From contig SMOI01000103.1 in the NCBI GenBank assembly GCA_008000375.1, positions 41,972 to 105,971 of the forward strand: a stretch of DNA of 64,000 nucleotides. Reading direction: 5' to 3'. The DNA is from Poteriospumella lacustris (Eukaryota > Sar > Chrysophyceae > Chromulinales > Dinobryaceae). Below, piece after piece: positions 20,562-32,072 of the stretch; position 1 is the stretch's first letter, and the number at the start of each line of letters is the position of its first letter. The position numbers and the translations under genes are program-made. The notes beneath the pieces were generated by a model. The model saw only the letters and a program-made list of their open reading frames with translations. It was not told where the DNA came from and did not search any database.

Positions 20562-22043
20562 ATGCATGCGAGGCTCTTTTGTTTGATGGCAACACTGTTT
20601 TGTGTGGCGAAGATTTTTTCCAAATCGTTCGTATCTTGGGGATCGTCAATCAGCGGAATCTCTAACGAGAGATGCGGGGCGAGCGTGAGCTTGAGCGATG
20701 ATGGCACATTAATGGTTGTGGGCTGTCCAAATTCCTCCAATGGCGTGGGACGAGTCAGGATATTCACCTTCAGCAACGGAGATTGGACGGGTTATGGTGC
20801 AGACATAACAGGAAGCGAACCTTCACAGCTCTTTGGCACTGTTGTTGCAATGAGTTATGATGGGTCAAGAATCGCTGTGAGTGGTCCTAATTACGACGGG
20901 GGCTCAACCAACATCGGTCGAATTATTGTCTACTCGTACGCGTCGAATACATGGACAGGTGTCGGATCTCAAATGGAGGGGACTCAGTCAGCTGAGCTAT
21001 TTGGTACGGTGGTAGCCTTCAGCAAGGATGGAAGCACCGTTGCCGGATTATCACCAAGCTACAATGCGAACGCATGTACCGGATGTGGCCGAGTTCGTAT
21101 CTTCACGTATTCGTCTGGATCGTGGCTTCAACTTGGCTCAGATATTATGGGAACCGGTGGTGGAGACTTTTTGGGTACACTGATTTATCCCACGAGCTTA
21201 TCGTTGACTTTTGGCGGCAGAACCCTTGTGGTTGGCTTCCGAGGGAGCGATTCAGGTGGTACCAATCGCGGCAACGTGATCGTATATTCGTATACAGGTG
21301 GAACCTGGGCGACAAACCAATTTTTTTCTGATGTTAGCGATGGGCAGTTGGGGTCTGCGGTTGCATTAAGTTCTGATGGTGATATGCTCGCAATGGGAGC
21401 ACCTTTCTGGAACAGTATATTTCATTCTGGTGCAGTTAGAGCCTTTGTGTATCAGATGGGTGCGGCTTCTTGATATGCGGTGAAAGGAAATGATGGTGAT
21501 CAAACCGAATATTGTGGTTCTGCCGTTTCTTTCAGCTCAGACGGGTCAATGTATGCGGTGCCATGCATTGGCTTTTCGAGCAATCAAGGGCGAGTGTATG
21601 TTTATGCGCATAATGGCAACGGTGGTTTTAGTCAAGTAGGCTACCTGCTGGTACAATACAATACAGTCCTTTTCTTTGGTTTCGCTTTATCGTTTAGCGG
21701 TGATGGTACGATTTTAGCGGCCAGTTCACTCCAATCTGACCAACCGTCAGTGCAACCCTCTGCCCAGCCGTCCGGGCAGCCTACGACACAACCCAGTGTA
21801 CAGCCCACTCGTCGTCCATCGTCTCAACCGTCCCGGCAGCCCACACGGCAGCCTTCGAGATCCCCCAGTGGGCAGCCGTCGAGACAGCCGACGAGACAGC
21901 CCACAAGCCAGCCCTCTTCCAAACCAACTCGGCAACCTACGACGCAACCCAGTGTACAGCCCACTGGTCGTCCATCGTCCCAGCCGTCACTATCTGTACG
22001 CTTGTGTAGGAATCCCCCCCCCCCCCACGGAAACAGACAATAA
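20562..22043 (+). pseudogene. Secreted beta-propeller/PSxQP-repeat protein, interrupted
   Basis: One reading frame interrupted by an in-frame TGA at 21471-21473. The first part (303 residues) starts with a signal peptide (LFCLMATLFCVA). It carries about four or five repeats of the form FGTVVAMSYDGSRIAVSGP with W and VRIFTYS strands, an integrin/FG-GAP-like propeller. After the TGA the same frame continues with another repeat (GSAVSFSSDGSMYAVPC) and then a PSxQP tail. TGA is a normal stop in neighbouring genes, so this is probably a nonsense mutation. The tail itself runs out abruptly at about 21993 into unrelated sequence with a 13-base C tract, whereas family members usually have much longer tails. 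An unseen intron removing the TGA is the alternative. Confidence 0.65.
21739..21993 (+). repeat. PSxQP/PTxQP pentapeptide repeat
   Basis: About 20 imperfect 12-15 bp units encoding QPSVQPSAQPSGQPT-like sequence. Such repeats are common in secreted and cell-surface proteins of stramenopiles and are presumed O-glycosylated, wall-like stalks. They are one of the main clues to the type of organism. Confidence 0.85.
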
Positions 22044-22525
22044 CAGTATCTTGGTGTAGGAAGTTCACACGTCACACAATGTATGCATCTGTAGTGTGAA
22101 GTGTCCACTCGCCACGATGACAACGACTTCAGTTGTCACAGTCGTCGCAGATCGTCGCAGGTCGCATGGCATCCGCCCCCTGAACTGTGGTCGCGGATGA
22201 CATGGACTTGGACTAGACTCAAAGGGCAGTTTCCGTTTGATTTGTAACTCCATAAACGACTTCTACTTATCATCCAAAAAAAACGGTGTAAGATGTCGTG
22301 TACCAGCAGGTCTATTCATATCGACTACCGTCAGGTCACCTGTTTCAGCGCGCTGCTAAAACAGTGTTGGACCCTGCGGGGGTCGATACAGAGAGACCCA
22401 CTGGTACACGGAAAACCCAACACACTACCTACTACGTGATGCAGGTAATGAAACACGTGTTTGATATAGATAAATGAGAAGCGTGGTTAATTACGTTAGA
22501 AATTAAAGTAAACTGCCATTGGAGT
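22044..22525. other. Intergenic
   Basis: Downstream of the PSxQP gene remnant and the 3' flank of the U2 A' gene. No supported gene. Confidence 0.4.
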
Positions 22526-23594
22526 CTAGTCCAAGTCCATGTCGTCCGCTGCTGCTGCAGGTGCTGCCACTGCAGCGGCTGCTGCTGGCCGCGACTGTTC
22601 CGCCACTGCTGCTGCGGTTTCGAAAGGAAATGTTCCCGCCTACATCATACAACAACAACAAACACCGATTAGCTCGCGATAAAGAACACAGATGGCGATA
22701 AAGAGGAAGTACCTGCAGCTGGGCCTCGATCGCATCGACTTCTTCTTTGGTCGACGCCCGCTCGATGGCGCGCTTTACTTGCTCCTTTTGGGCATCTGTT
22801 AAATCCATTATTGCTGACTTCTTTGGCTCTTGTCCGTTACGTTGTGTACTGGATCCCGTCAGTTGCTGCTTCTCTTGTTCCACCAAGGTCAAGAACGCTT
22901 TGCCCGACGACGATTTGAACAATTTCTTGGCCTCTTCTCGCTCAGTACGAGTGACCTTGCTAAAATCGAGCGTCTTCAACGATGGAATACGATAGATGCA
23001 AAACAGCCTGTAGTTTGGCTTCAAGGTGACGGGGTTTTCCATGAGACTCAGGACTTCTAACGTCGGTGCACCGGCCAAGTGGTCGATCTCGAACAAATTG
23101 CTGACGCGATTGTTGGTGAGAATCACAGCCTGTAGATTGGGCAATGTTTCGCCCAATGTGGGACTGATCTTCGATATACTGTTGTTGTTTGCCAAAATAG
23201 CACTGAGCCTTCGCATCGGAGGGAAATTGTCGAGTTTCTTGATGTCGTTGTCGGACAGGTCGACTACGTCGTACTGATCCTGTGCCACCACAATATTCAT
23301 CAGAAAATTGATCATAAACAGAGTCAGTAGTGTCAATACCTGTAAAACGGATAAGTTCTCAATCGCTGGCGCTTTCAGACCTATAGAACAAGACAAGATA
23401 TCAACGAGTTAGACCTGTTGGACGATGGCGGTCAGGCAGGTCCATACCTCGTAGCGACACCTCTCTTCCATCATATGCGTTGAGATAATTCTCAGCTCTC
23501 TTTAAAGAAGTCCAATAGAGTCAACATCGTCACTTCGAAGGCTGAAGAAAACAACACAGCTTACCAGTAATACATCCGCCGTAAGTCGAACCAT
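22526..23594 (-). CDS. SNRPA1: U2 snRNP protein A' (SNRPA1/Lea1)
   Basis: Five exons on the minus strand: 23594-23565, 23499-23448, 23380-23340, 23279-22713 and 22639-22526, with introns of 65, 67, 60 and 73 nt. Joined they give 267 residues. The N-terminus MVRLTADVLL followed by the spliced REVSLRGLKAPAIENL matches the conserved U2 A' start. Next come LRRs (VVDLSDNDIKKLDNFP, ILTNNRVSNL, SLMENPVT) and the LRR cap YRLFCIYRIPSLKTLDFSKV, all diagnostic. The C-terminus is a short Ala-rich tail ending DDMDLD. U2 A' forms a heterodimer with U2 B'' on stem-loop IV of U2 snRNA, so it acts in the nuclear spliceosome. Every junction keeps frame, which supports this intron-rich model. Confidence 0.93.
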
Positions 23595-24166
23595 TTTCTA
23601 CTCAGTCACTTGTCAAGACTTCGAACAAGCAAATCAAAGAAAAAGATAATCAACCCTACTGTGATTAGATTTAACTTTTGAGAGTGGGCTATACCACCCA
23701 ATCTATCATCAACAAATAGAATTGAACGAACGACGGTCACGCGGCACCAGCAGCAGCAAGCAAGACGCCCAGCGCAGCGCAGCCAGATTCCAAAACTCCA
23801 GACTTCCCAGTTATTCGTAAACCCAGCCGAACACAGACTCTCACAGTTTCACACCCCTTGTACATGTGAAACGGTTGCCACCATCATCATGCCACTTTCC
23901 GTTGATTGTTGATGATTGCGCAACGACGACCAGCAGTGATGTCATCGATAAAAAGAATGGTATCCATTCCATCGCTAGTTGAGCAATATCGTGTGTTTCG
24001 ATGACACTACTGTGACAAATATCTTTTGTTCAAGCTTGGTGAGAATATAGCGTCTGAGTTTCTGATATCGCTTGTTGCATCTGGTTTTTATCTTTGTGCA
24101 AGAATTTGGCGATCAGAAACGTTGAACGAAAAGTGTTGCATCTGAAACTACGACACCCCACACAAA
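23595..24166. promoter_or_regulatory. Divergent intergenic region, probable shared promoter
   Basis: 572 bp between the start codons of U2 A' (leftward) and the 2003-residue protein gene (rightward). No coding region; both promoters must lie here. No specific motif can be assigned with confidence. Confidence 0.45.
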
Positions 24167-27100
24167 ATGTCTCAACTAACAAGGGAAAATCTCGATGCCA
24201 ATGACGACGTCGGGAGAGATCGGTTGAAAGAAACAAGTGATTTCGATAGCAATTTCCGGGACCAGTAAGTTTATGCCTTTCGCAGATACTCTCGTCAACA
24301 ATGCCCTTATCTGTTGATTTCTTCTTTAGAACTCGTGAAAGAGCATTAAAGATTTACAAAAATGAATTGAATAGACCCTCCAGTATCGATTTGGGTCTTC
24401 ATGGCGTGACTAGAGCGGCTCTGAGAACACTCTGCAAAACCGCAGTGCTGGAGTCGTCGAAATCGATTCGACGAAGATATTCTTATTCAGCTTTATCATC
24501 GTCAATCAATTCGCTCATGAATAACAACGATAATAATGCGATCAGTGCGTTGCGAATGTTGCAGAAGGAACGATTGATCGTGTCTCGTCTCGGCTTCCCG
24601 GACAAAGCGATGGAACTGGACAAGGAGATCGAAGTGATGCGCGAGAAGGCGAAAAAGGCCCGCGCGGAAGAAGAATCAAAGATTTTATATCAACGAATGA
24701 AAACCTTGGCCATTACACATCATCGCAAAGAACAGCGCCTGGAGTTCATTCTGGCCGAAGAGACGCGCCAAATGAACGAAAGGTTCGCTGTCGAAGAGAG
24801 AAAATTGCTTAAACGCCAAGAAATCGAGTTCCTGCGGGTATTGGAAAATGCTACGCGCCGAGCGATTGGTAGAGTGAAGAAATGCAACTGCGACAAGCCA
24901 TACACCTGCCGACACAACAAAACCGCGTCGTACAATACTCGTCGTCCCACGCACACTGTGGTTCAGTACCGTCGTAACGCCAAGCGATTGAAGCGCGCCG
25001 GGAGACCTGAAGAAGCTGCAGCATGGGAAGAAAAAGCAAAGGAATTGGATGAAAAAGAACAGGAGCACTGGCGTGCACGAGTTGCAGATTCCATTGTATC
25101 GTCGCCGTGGGGTGCCAACGAAGCAGCCGTCGACCAAATCACCGAGTTACACAAACGTGAGCTGGCAGTTCTTCGGAAAACCCATGCGGTCAAACAAGAT
25201 ATGCACGAAAAGAAACAAGCCATGCGACGGAAAAACTTCCGAAACACCATCTTGGCGGAGGAGAGAAAAGTGCGCATGCAATGCCGCAAACAGGCTCTGC
25301 TACGTGTCCGAAAGGACTACGACAAAGAACAACGTGAACAGGCGCGTCAACAAAAGCTGCAGGGGCACTCTGATGGGCTGCAAAACATCTCTCGAAATCT
25401 ACTGGGCGAGCAATTCGACGACGATGAGAAGAAGCAAGTCGATTGGGTACCCCCGACGAACTTTGGATTGGACAATTCCGTGCGGTTGATTGATGCTGTG
25501 AAAGAGCTGAACCCGAGCGTGGTGAGCAACATCGATTCAGAAGCGGTGTCTGGTCGAATTCTCACCTCGAAGAAGGACATGGCACAACTGACACCGGATC
25601 AATTGCGGGCCAAAATCCATTCGGGCCTCAAGAAAGACGATAATTCGGATGTGGATTCCGATTCGGACGAAGATGGGGCCATGGCAAGAGGCGGTGATGG
25701 CGACGAAGAAGATATCGTGTACAAGCTGGGCGTGACATCCGGCTCCAAGTTGGTCGACAGGTAGGCCCCTCACGCTACCATTGTGAGTGTTTTATGTGAC
25801 GATGTTGTCTTTTGTCTGACGATCCTCGTAGAATGAGACAAAATCGGAGTACCGCTGCCAAGAAAGACGACGCTACTGTGCCGGCCACCCCTACGAGTCC
25901 AAGTCTCGCATCGTCCACGACTGCGTTGGGTGGTTGGCCAGGCACCAACAATGGGTCGACGTTTGGTGGATTTCCGGCTCCCAATGCTGGGATGTTCCCG
26001 ACACTGGGGGTCGCCGCGGGGGCCACATCACCGGGTCCAACGACACCATCCACGATGGGCTTCAATGGCGGTACTCCGCTGGCCCTTGGGGGTGGGGCCG
26101 CTGGTTTCTGGGGAAGTACGGGCTCGCTCGGTAACAACCCGTTCGGTTCGTGGAATGCAAACCCGTTCGTGAGCAACACTGCCTTCCCTACAGCCACTAC
26201 TGCGACTGGAGCACCGGCCGCGGGACCGTCAGCACCGGCGGCAGCAGTGGTACCCGCTGCCCCTAGCACACCTGCTCCATCGGCGCCATCGTTTCGATCC
26301 GGGCTCCACCTGGCAAGTGCAGTGGAAGGGGGTCAACCACAGAACGCACCTCAAGCATCCCCCAAGCCTGCAGCCCCGGTGCCATCGATGCCTTTCCCCG
26401 CCATGCAGACGGCGGTCACTGATGCGACGACGTCACATATGCAGCAGCATTTCCAGCAGCAGATGAATCAAGCGGCTTACCACGAAGGGCAGCAATCGCA
26501 TTCGCACGATAGTCAGACATCGCCAGCTAAAGCCGATGCCGCCGACGATGTCGATGGCGACGATGCGATGAGTGGCTACGTGGACGATCGTGAATCCGAC
26601 GACGGTGCCCGAGAGTCTCAGTATTCCTCCAACAACAACACTGCTCCAAAGAATGCGGCGGCCGGGCGCCAGCGGTACGTGTTCGACCCGGTCGAAGACA
26701 CGAAGCCCGTCAGCTTCAAGCCCGGCAGTGTGCGTGACAACGACTGGAAAGAGCACGACACGGCCTTGGCCAGCAGCAACGGCGTCGAGAATTCGTACGG
26801 TGTATCGGCGGTGGACAAACGGGAAGCTCAAGCGTTGGCGATGGCCACAGCGGCCGAAGCTTCGAATGTCAGCGGGTCTCTCGCGTCGCCGTCCCATGCG
26901 TCGAAACAAGCGCAAAGTTCTTCGAAGACGGCGCCAGCACCAGCTGCTTCTTCAAATGCTGCACCAGCCGTAACTGAGCCACCTGCACAGGCTAAACAAG
27001 CGCCTGCCGCTGCGCCAGCGAGTTTTCTGGCAACCCCAGCATTCCCGGCGAACCCATTCTCCCAGCAGCAGCAGCAGCCATCGATGCAGTCCCAACAACC

Positions 27101-30100
27101 GGCCTTCACATCTCAACCTGGATCACAAATGGGGATGGGTAGCAGTGGAATGCCGCCGTGGGGCTCGTCGATGCCACAGGCGAATCCCTTCGGCCCGTCG
27201 GTCGCAATGACCAGCGGCAGCCCGTGGGGAAACTCAACCGGAAATCCGTTTACCTCGACGCCACAAGCGGTGCCTCCGACCTCGTCCTCCTTCCCATCGA
27301 ACGGCGGCTTTGGTAACGCACCGACACAGTTCGCTTCGACGGCGTCTGCTTCACCGATGCCGGCTTCTGCCCTGGGGGGTTTCCCGTCGTCGTCATCATT
27401 GCAGTCAGCTCCACCGTCACTGCAAGCTCCAGCCGCTATACCGTCACAGCCGCTGGGAGGAAGTGCAGCGAACGTGAATCCGTTCGCATCGCGTGCGACT
27501 CCCACGGCGGTTTCAAGTGAAGCTGCCACGGCCGCGGCCACTTCAGCACCAATGTCTCTTGAAGTGCCGCAGAATGCTGTCAAACAAGGCCTTAGCTTAG
27601 TGATGCCTGGTTCTTCACGTCCTGCAGACCAGCCGTCACCGACCAATGGGCAGTTCCAAGGCCTCAGCTTAGTGAGTCCTGGCTCGCCGCGTCCAATGGA
27701 CCAGCCGTCACAAGCCAATGGGCAGTTCCAAGGCCTCAGCTTAGTGATTCCTGGCTCGCCACGACCAATGTCTGAGGGGATCAATCCGTTCGGATCGAGT
27801 CAACAAAGTTTGTCTCGCGGAGGGTCGCAGTCCTTTGGTATTCATCACGATCCGCCGGTTCCTGGAACGCCCGATGCTGTGCCTTCCAAGAGCGCGCTGG
27901 CCCAGCAGTCCCACTACAACAAGAAAGGCCAATGTACGACAAAGAGCGTCGCAAAGAAATCGGTACAATTCGGTGTGGACGAAATCGTCATGTTCGAAAC
28001 GCCCGCTGCGAGTGATGACGGCGACGAGGCTTCGTCGACGGCGCCATTGTCACCGGCGTCTCCTCTGTCTTCCACCTCGTCCATGTCCTCGCCTGCGCCA
28101 CCGTTGATGCGATCCACGAGTGCGCGGTTGACCGAAGAGATTCTCGTCACTTCCGAAGGTTCTTCCGAAACGCTCCGCGTTGTGCCGAGTGACATGGACG
28201 TGCACGAGAAGGAGCGACTGGTGGAGAAGTTCACTGCCCATCATCCCAACCACGTTAGCCCCGTGATCGAGGAGATTAAAGAGGATTTGCGTACACATAG
28301 CTACTCTTCCGATCTCCACATGGCCTTGGCCGCTCCTGCGGTCATCCCCGTGCCGCATGTTCCATCTGCACCGAAGCCTGAATCCGGCGGTTTCCAACGA
28401 CCGGCAGCGAAGTTGCATCTTGCACCGCAAGCGCAACAATCTCAACAAGATGGGACATCGTTGACGACGTCGGCCTCGCTCGAGGCTCATGAGATGCGTC
28501 AGATTCAAGCACTGGCAGCTCGTGCTTCCAGTGGCGGTACCACGCGTGGGTCGATGGACATGAGTGTCTTGTCGATGGGGTCGGTAGGCGGCGTTTCTGC
28601 GTCCAATGCATATGCCGGTGGCAATGTGTCGACGCGGTCGTCGATGGACCTGACCATGCAGCTGACGGACGACCCAGTCTTCCACGATCACGACGAGGCC
28701 GCACCAGAGTCACAGCCACAGGCACAGACAACGGTGCCAAGTTTCACCTCTGCCACCGCTGCAGCGAGTTATGCACCGTCGCAGCCTCAAGCGACGACGA
28801 TGTCGAGTTCTGAGTCACAGTCGGGTCCATCTGCTCCTGCCGCTTCGATGGCTCCTTGGTCAGCACCTAGCTCGTTCGGAATGGCAGCTGCACCCACAGC
28901 GCAAGTGGTGCCATCCAACCCTTTCGGTGGCGCCAACGACGTTTCCTCTCAGCAGCAACCCAACACCTTCGGTGGTAGCGGTTTCGGTGGCTTCAACAAC
29001 TCCGGCTTCCCTTCGTCGGGTTCGTTCCCGGCGAACAGTGGCTTCCCTTCGTCGTCGTTTGGCGGCAGTGGCCCAGAGACGTCATTCGCATCGTCCCCAA
29101 CCAATGCGAACCCCTTCGCCTCTTTCCCCTCTGCCTCACCAGCGCCAATGTCACAGTTCCCCGTCTCGGCAAATAACGCGGCGTCCTCCTTCGGGTCGTT
29201 ACCCTCCGGCACGAACACGTTTCAACCCGCTGCGAACGCCATGATGGGCAGTAATCCCTACGGCGGCCAAGCGAACAACAACCACGTGGACTTGTCCCAT
29301 GATTACACTCACGAGACACAGTCCGCTTCGACCGATGACGCGATGTACGTGCAAAAGGGAGGTCCGAACTGGGACTTGGCCTTGTTCCGTCTCGCCAATT
29401 TGGACAACATCCACGAGACACTCGAGTTCATTCTCACCGATGTCGATCTGTACGAAGCCGCCGAGTTGTACATCTCGACCATTGGCTCGTACCATCACGA
29501 TCAAGTCGGACCGGACGGCAGGGACAGAGACGATAATGGTCTTTCGTCACGCGATCGTGACGAAAACGATGGCGACGAACACGACGCCGAGTTACACGCC
29601 CACGAATTGACGATGCATTTGCAGTTGTTGCGGGGATGGAAACGATACCAGCAACACCCCGAAGATACAGAGGGTCTGTTGATGGGGCTGGAGGAAGTCC
29701 TGGGGTTGGAACAAGAGGACATCATGGATCATTTGTCGGACGCCGTGCGTCACAACGAAGCGAAGTTGCAGCAAATCTTCAATGACATGGCGTACGCCTT
29801 GGTGCCCGAATTCATTTTGTCGTCGGATTTTGAAGCGTATTTTGAGACGCATTCGCCGGTGAAAGCCCACAACAAGAAATTGCGGATCGATTCGAAGTCA
29901 TGGCTGGGCAAGTTCCAAAAGGTCGCCAACGACCACAGTGTGCCGTGTCACTTGTTCCTCGGGAGCGGTGGTACGGATCATCGTCCCTATGCGAACAACA
30001 AGATGCGTACGATCTTTGGGCCCATGTGTGATGCGCCATCGCCACGGGAATACATCGATCCGGGTCACAACGACCCTGCGGCGGTACAAGCGTTTTTACA

Positions 30101-30314
30101 GGCGATGAAAGAAGGCCAAGATGTGATGACCGCCTTGATTTGCCGCACGATGAAGAATGGCCGACCCCCGGCGTTGCTGGCGGTGAAGCACATGCATTCG
30201 TATAAACACCCCGAGATGATCAAATATTCGCTGGTGGTCTATCACGATATGTCGCAACCCGATGCAGAACGGAAACTCAAAGTCGTTCAAGCGTTGTTGA
30301 AATCGATGCCGTGA
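24167..30314 (+). CDS. Giant coiled-coil/NPF-rich/PAS-like protein
   Basis: Three exons, 24167-24264, 24330-25760 and 25832-30314 (introns 65 and 71 nt), give 2003 residues. The second intron is inferred: a TAG at 25762 lies inside a donor (AG|GTAGGC), the acceptor CTCGTAG is at 25831, and splicing keeps frame (GAC AGA ATG). Only 68 nt separate that stop from the next ATG, too little for two genes. Residues 1-510 are a charged coiled coil with a basic CNCDKPYTCRH segment. Residues about 511-1680 are disordered, rich in S/P/A/G/Q, with nine NPF motifs and a triple 24-residue repeat. Residues 1681-2003 are ordered and end in a PAS/LOV-like domain (KMRTIFGPMCD, then LVVYHDMS). NPF motifs bind EH domains in endocytosis, so an endocytic scaffold is a guess. 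The alternative is two adjacent genes (510 and about 1493 residues). Confidence 0.75.
27586..27770 (+). repeat. Triple 24-residue coding repeat
   Basis: Three consecutive units of about 72 bp encoding QGLSLVxPGSxRPxxQPS followed by NGQFQ. The DNA of the units is similar enough to indicate recent tandem duplication within the disordered part of the large protein. Confidence 0.8.
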
Positions 30315-32072
30315 GAAACTGAACGCGCAGCGCAAGGAAGAGATTCTCTGTCATGGTGATCTTCGAAGCCTCTTATGAGAATTGCTTCTTCCGTTCGAGA
30401 GAACATAAGCGACCCTTTGAGCAATAGCGTTGACCTCGTCATCGATTCGAATCTGTTCAGCTTCCTCACGCACCGTTCTTTTTCATTTCATCAACTCGCA
30501 CCAAGTTTTTTCTTTCTTTCTTTTTTTCTTTCGTTTTTCTGTTCTTTTTCGTCCCTTGCTTCCCTGCTTCGTCCCCAGACTCCCCAGTGTACATATCGCA
30601 TCGTCTGTCTGTCTGTCTCCGGTCTCTGTTGCTGTGCTCCATATCTCTCTTTCTCACTTCCCCTCCCCCCAACCATTACCATAGTGTAGGATGATGCATC
30701 TGCTGTGCATCTGCGCAGGTGTATGGTATGTCTTTGGTAGATCGATGATTGTTTTGACCGACTCCAGCGAGTGTGTATATATATATCGTTTATTGTCAAT
30801 CGGTTGGTGTCTTTGCACTGATGGCGATGGATTGATTCGATTGTTTTTTTTAAGTTTGTTTTCTGTTAGGTTTGTTTTCTGTCCCTGTTCCGGTGTGTTG
30901 GGAGTCGGATTGGTGCTGACGAGCGTCGGAGCACTCTAGTCACATCCGCTTGGTGCTATGTTGGTTTCTGGGTTTTCTGTTGTTCGTTTGCGAGTGAATT
31001 CCTTTTCGCCATTGATGGCCACGCAAATGCTGCATATCTTTCATGTCTTTTGCACTCTCCACTGCGAGGTCGGTGCCAGAACAAGGCTCACGAGACGAGG
31101 GCCCTATCGGGCAACAATCAGCACCTGCACTCGTCCACCCTCATCTCCTTCCCTCTCTTTAGTTCGAGACTACTTTTCAATTAAATTCGTTTCAGTTGTT
31201 CTCTACTCTATAGACATTTTATTTCGTCAACGTGGTGGTTGTGGTGTCTTCGGTGCCAGTAGCAACTTGTTACGACATCGTGGAGAATGGTTCCAATGAT
31301 ACATACGTACTGTGTGGACAGCCACTATCAGCAAACGCGTTACCCTTTCTTTCAATGATATTCCCATCTCTCTGTCGTTCTCCCGCCTCATCTTCTGAAC
31401 AATGGTCCTTCATATGGTCGTTGTATGCATGTGCGTGAATCTACTGTACACATCTACTTCCATTGGATTGCCGAAGCGTGATTGCTGTTTCGTTAGTTTT
31501 TGGTCTCTTCTTTGATGTCCTACGTCGCTCAGTTGTGTGTTCGTGTGTCTGGCTTTCTTCGTAGCTTCGTCGCCAGCGCCAACAATGAAGGGAAGGAAAA
31601 CTACCGCAGCACGTATTCATTTCAGCAGCGACACGTAACAGCTCACGCGTCACTTATTTGTCAAATATACGTATGGGTAGCCTCATTAGCAACGTATTTA
31701 ATTATTTAACTACTAGTCCACTGTTTCTAATGGCGAATATATGTTTGTGAGAAGTGCTGCGACTGGACTGCCCTGCCGTAGAAAGTTCCCAGACACCCAA
31801 AACAAAACCGTACATTCTGGAACTGCCCCCCGTTTCAGTGGGATGAAGCCGGTTGGCCGGACGTGTTGTTTTTTCTTCCTTTTCAATGAAAAGTGTTGGG
31901 CGCATGAAAAGAAAGGAAGGACATGAAAACGAGCCGTTCAGATGAACGGTGCATCGTTTGCCACCGTCTCGAAAAAAATACGTCAACAATTCGTCGTTCT
32001 GAATAGAAACAGTTCGCAATAAAGAGCATCTGACCAGAGACAAGAGAGATATAAATTTTATTGCATGTCACG
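30315..32072. other. Long intergenic, T/C-rich
   Basis: About 1.76 kb without a supported gene. The first part has long pyrimidine runs (30505-30560) and TCTG repeats (30605-30625). Open frames here are composition artefacts. A promoter for the LRR gene is expected near 31900-32070, but no motif is assigned. Confidence 0.45.

Noticed and set aside
21471-21473. TGA read as tryptophan or selenocysteine
   Set aside because: TGA ends several intact genes here (for example ARP4 and the 2003-residue protein), and the position does not align with a conserved Trp or Cys of the propeller repeats.
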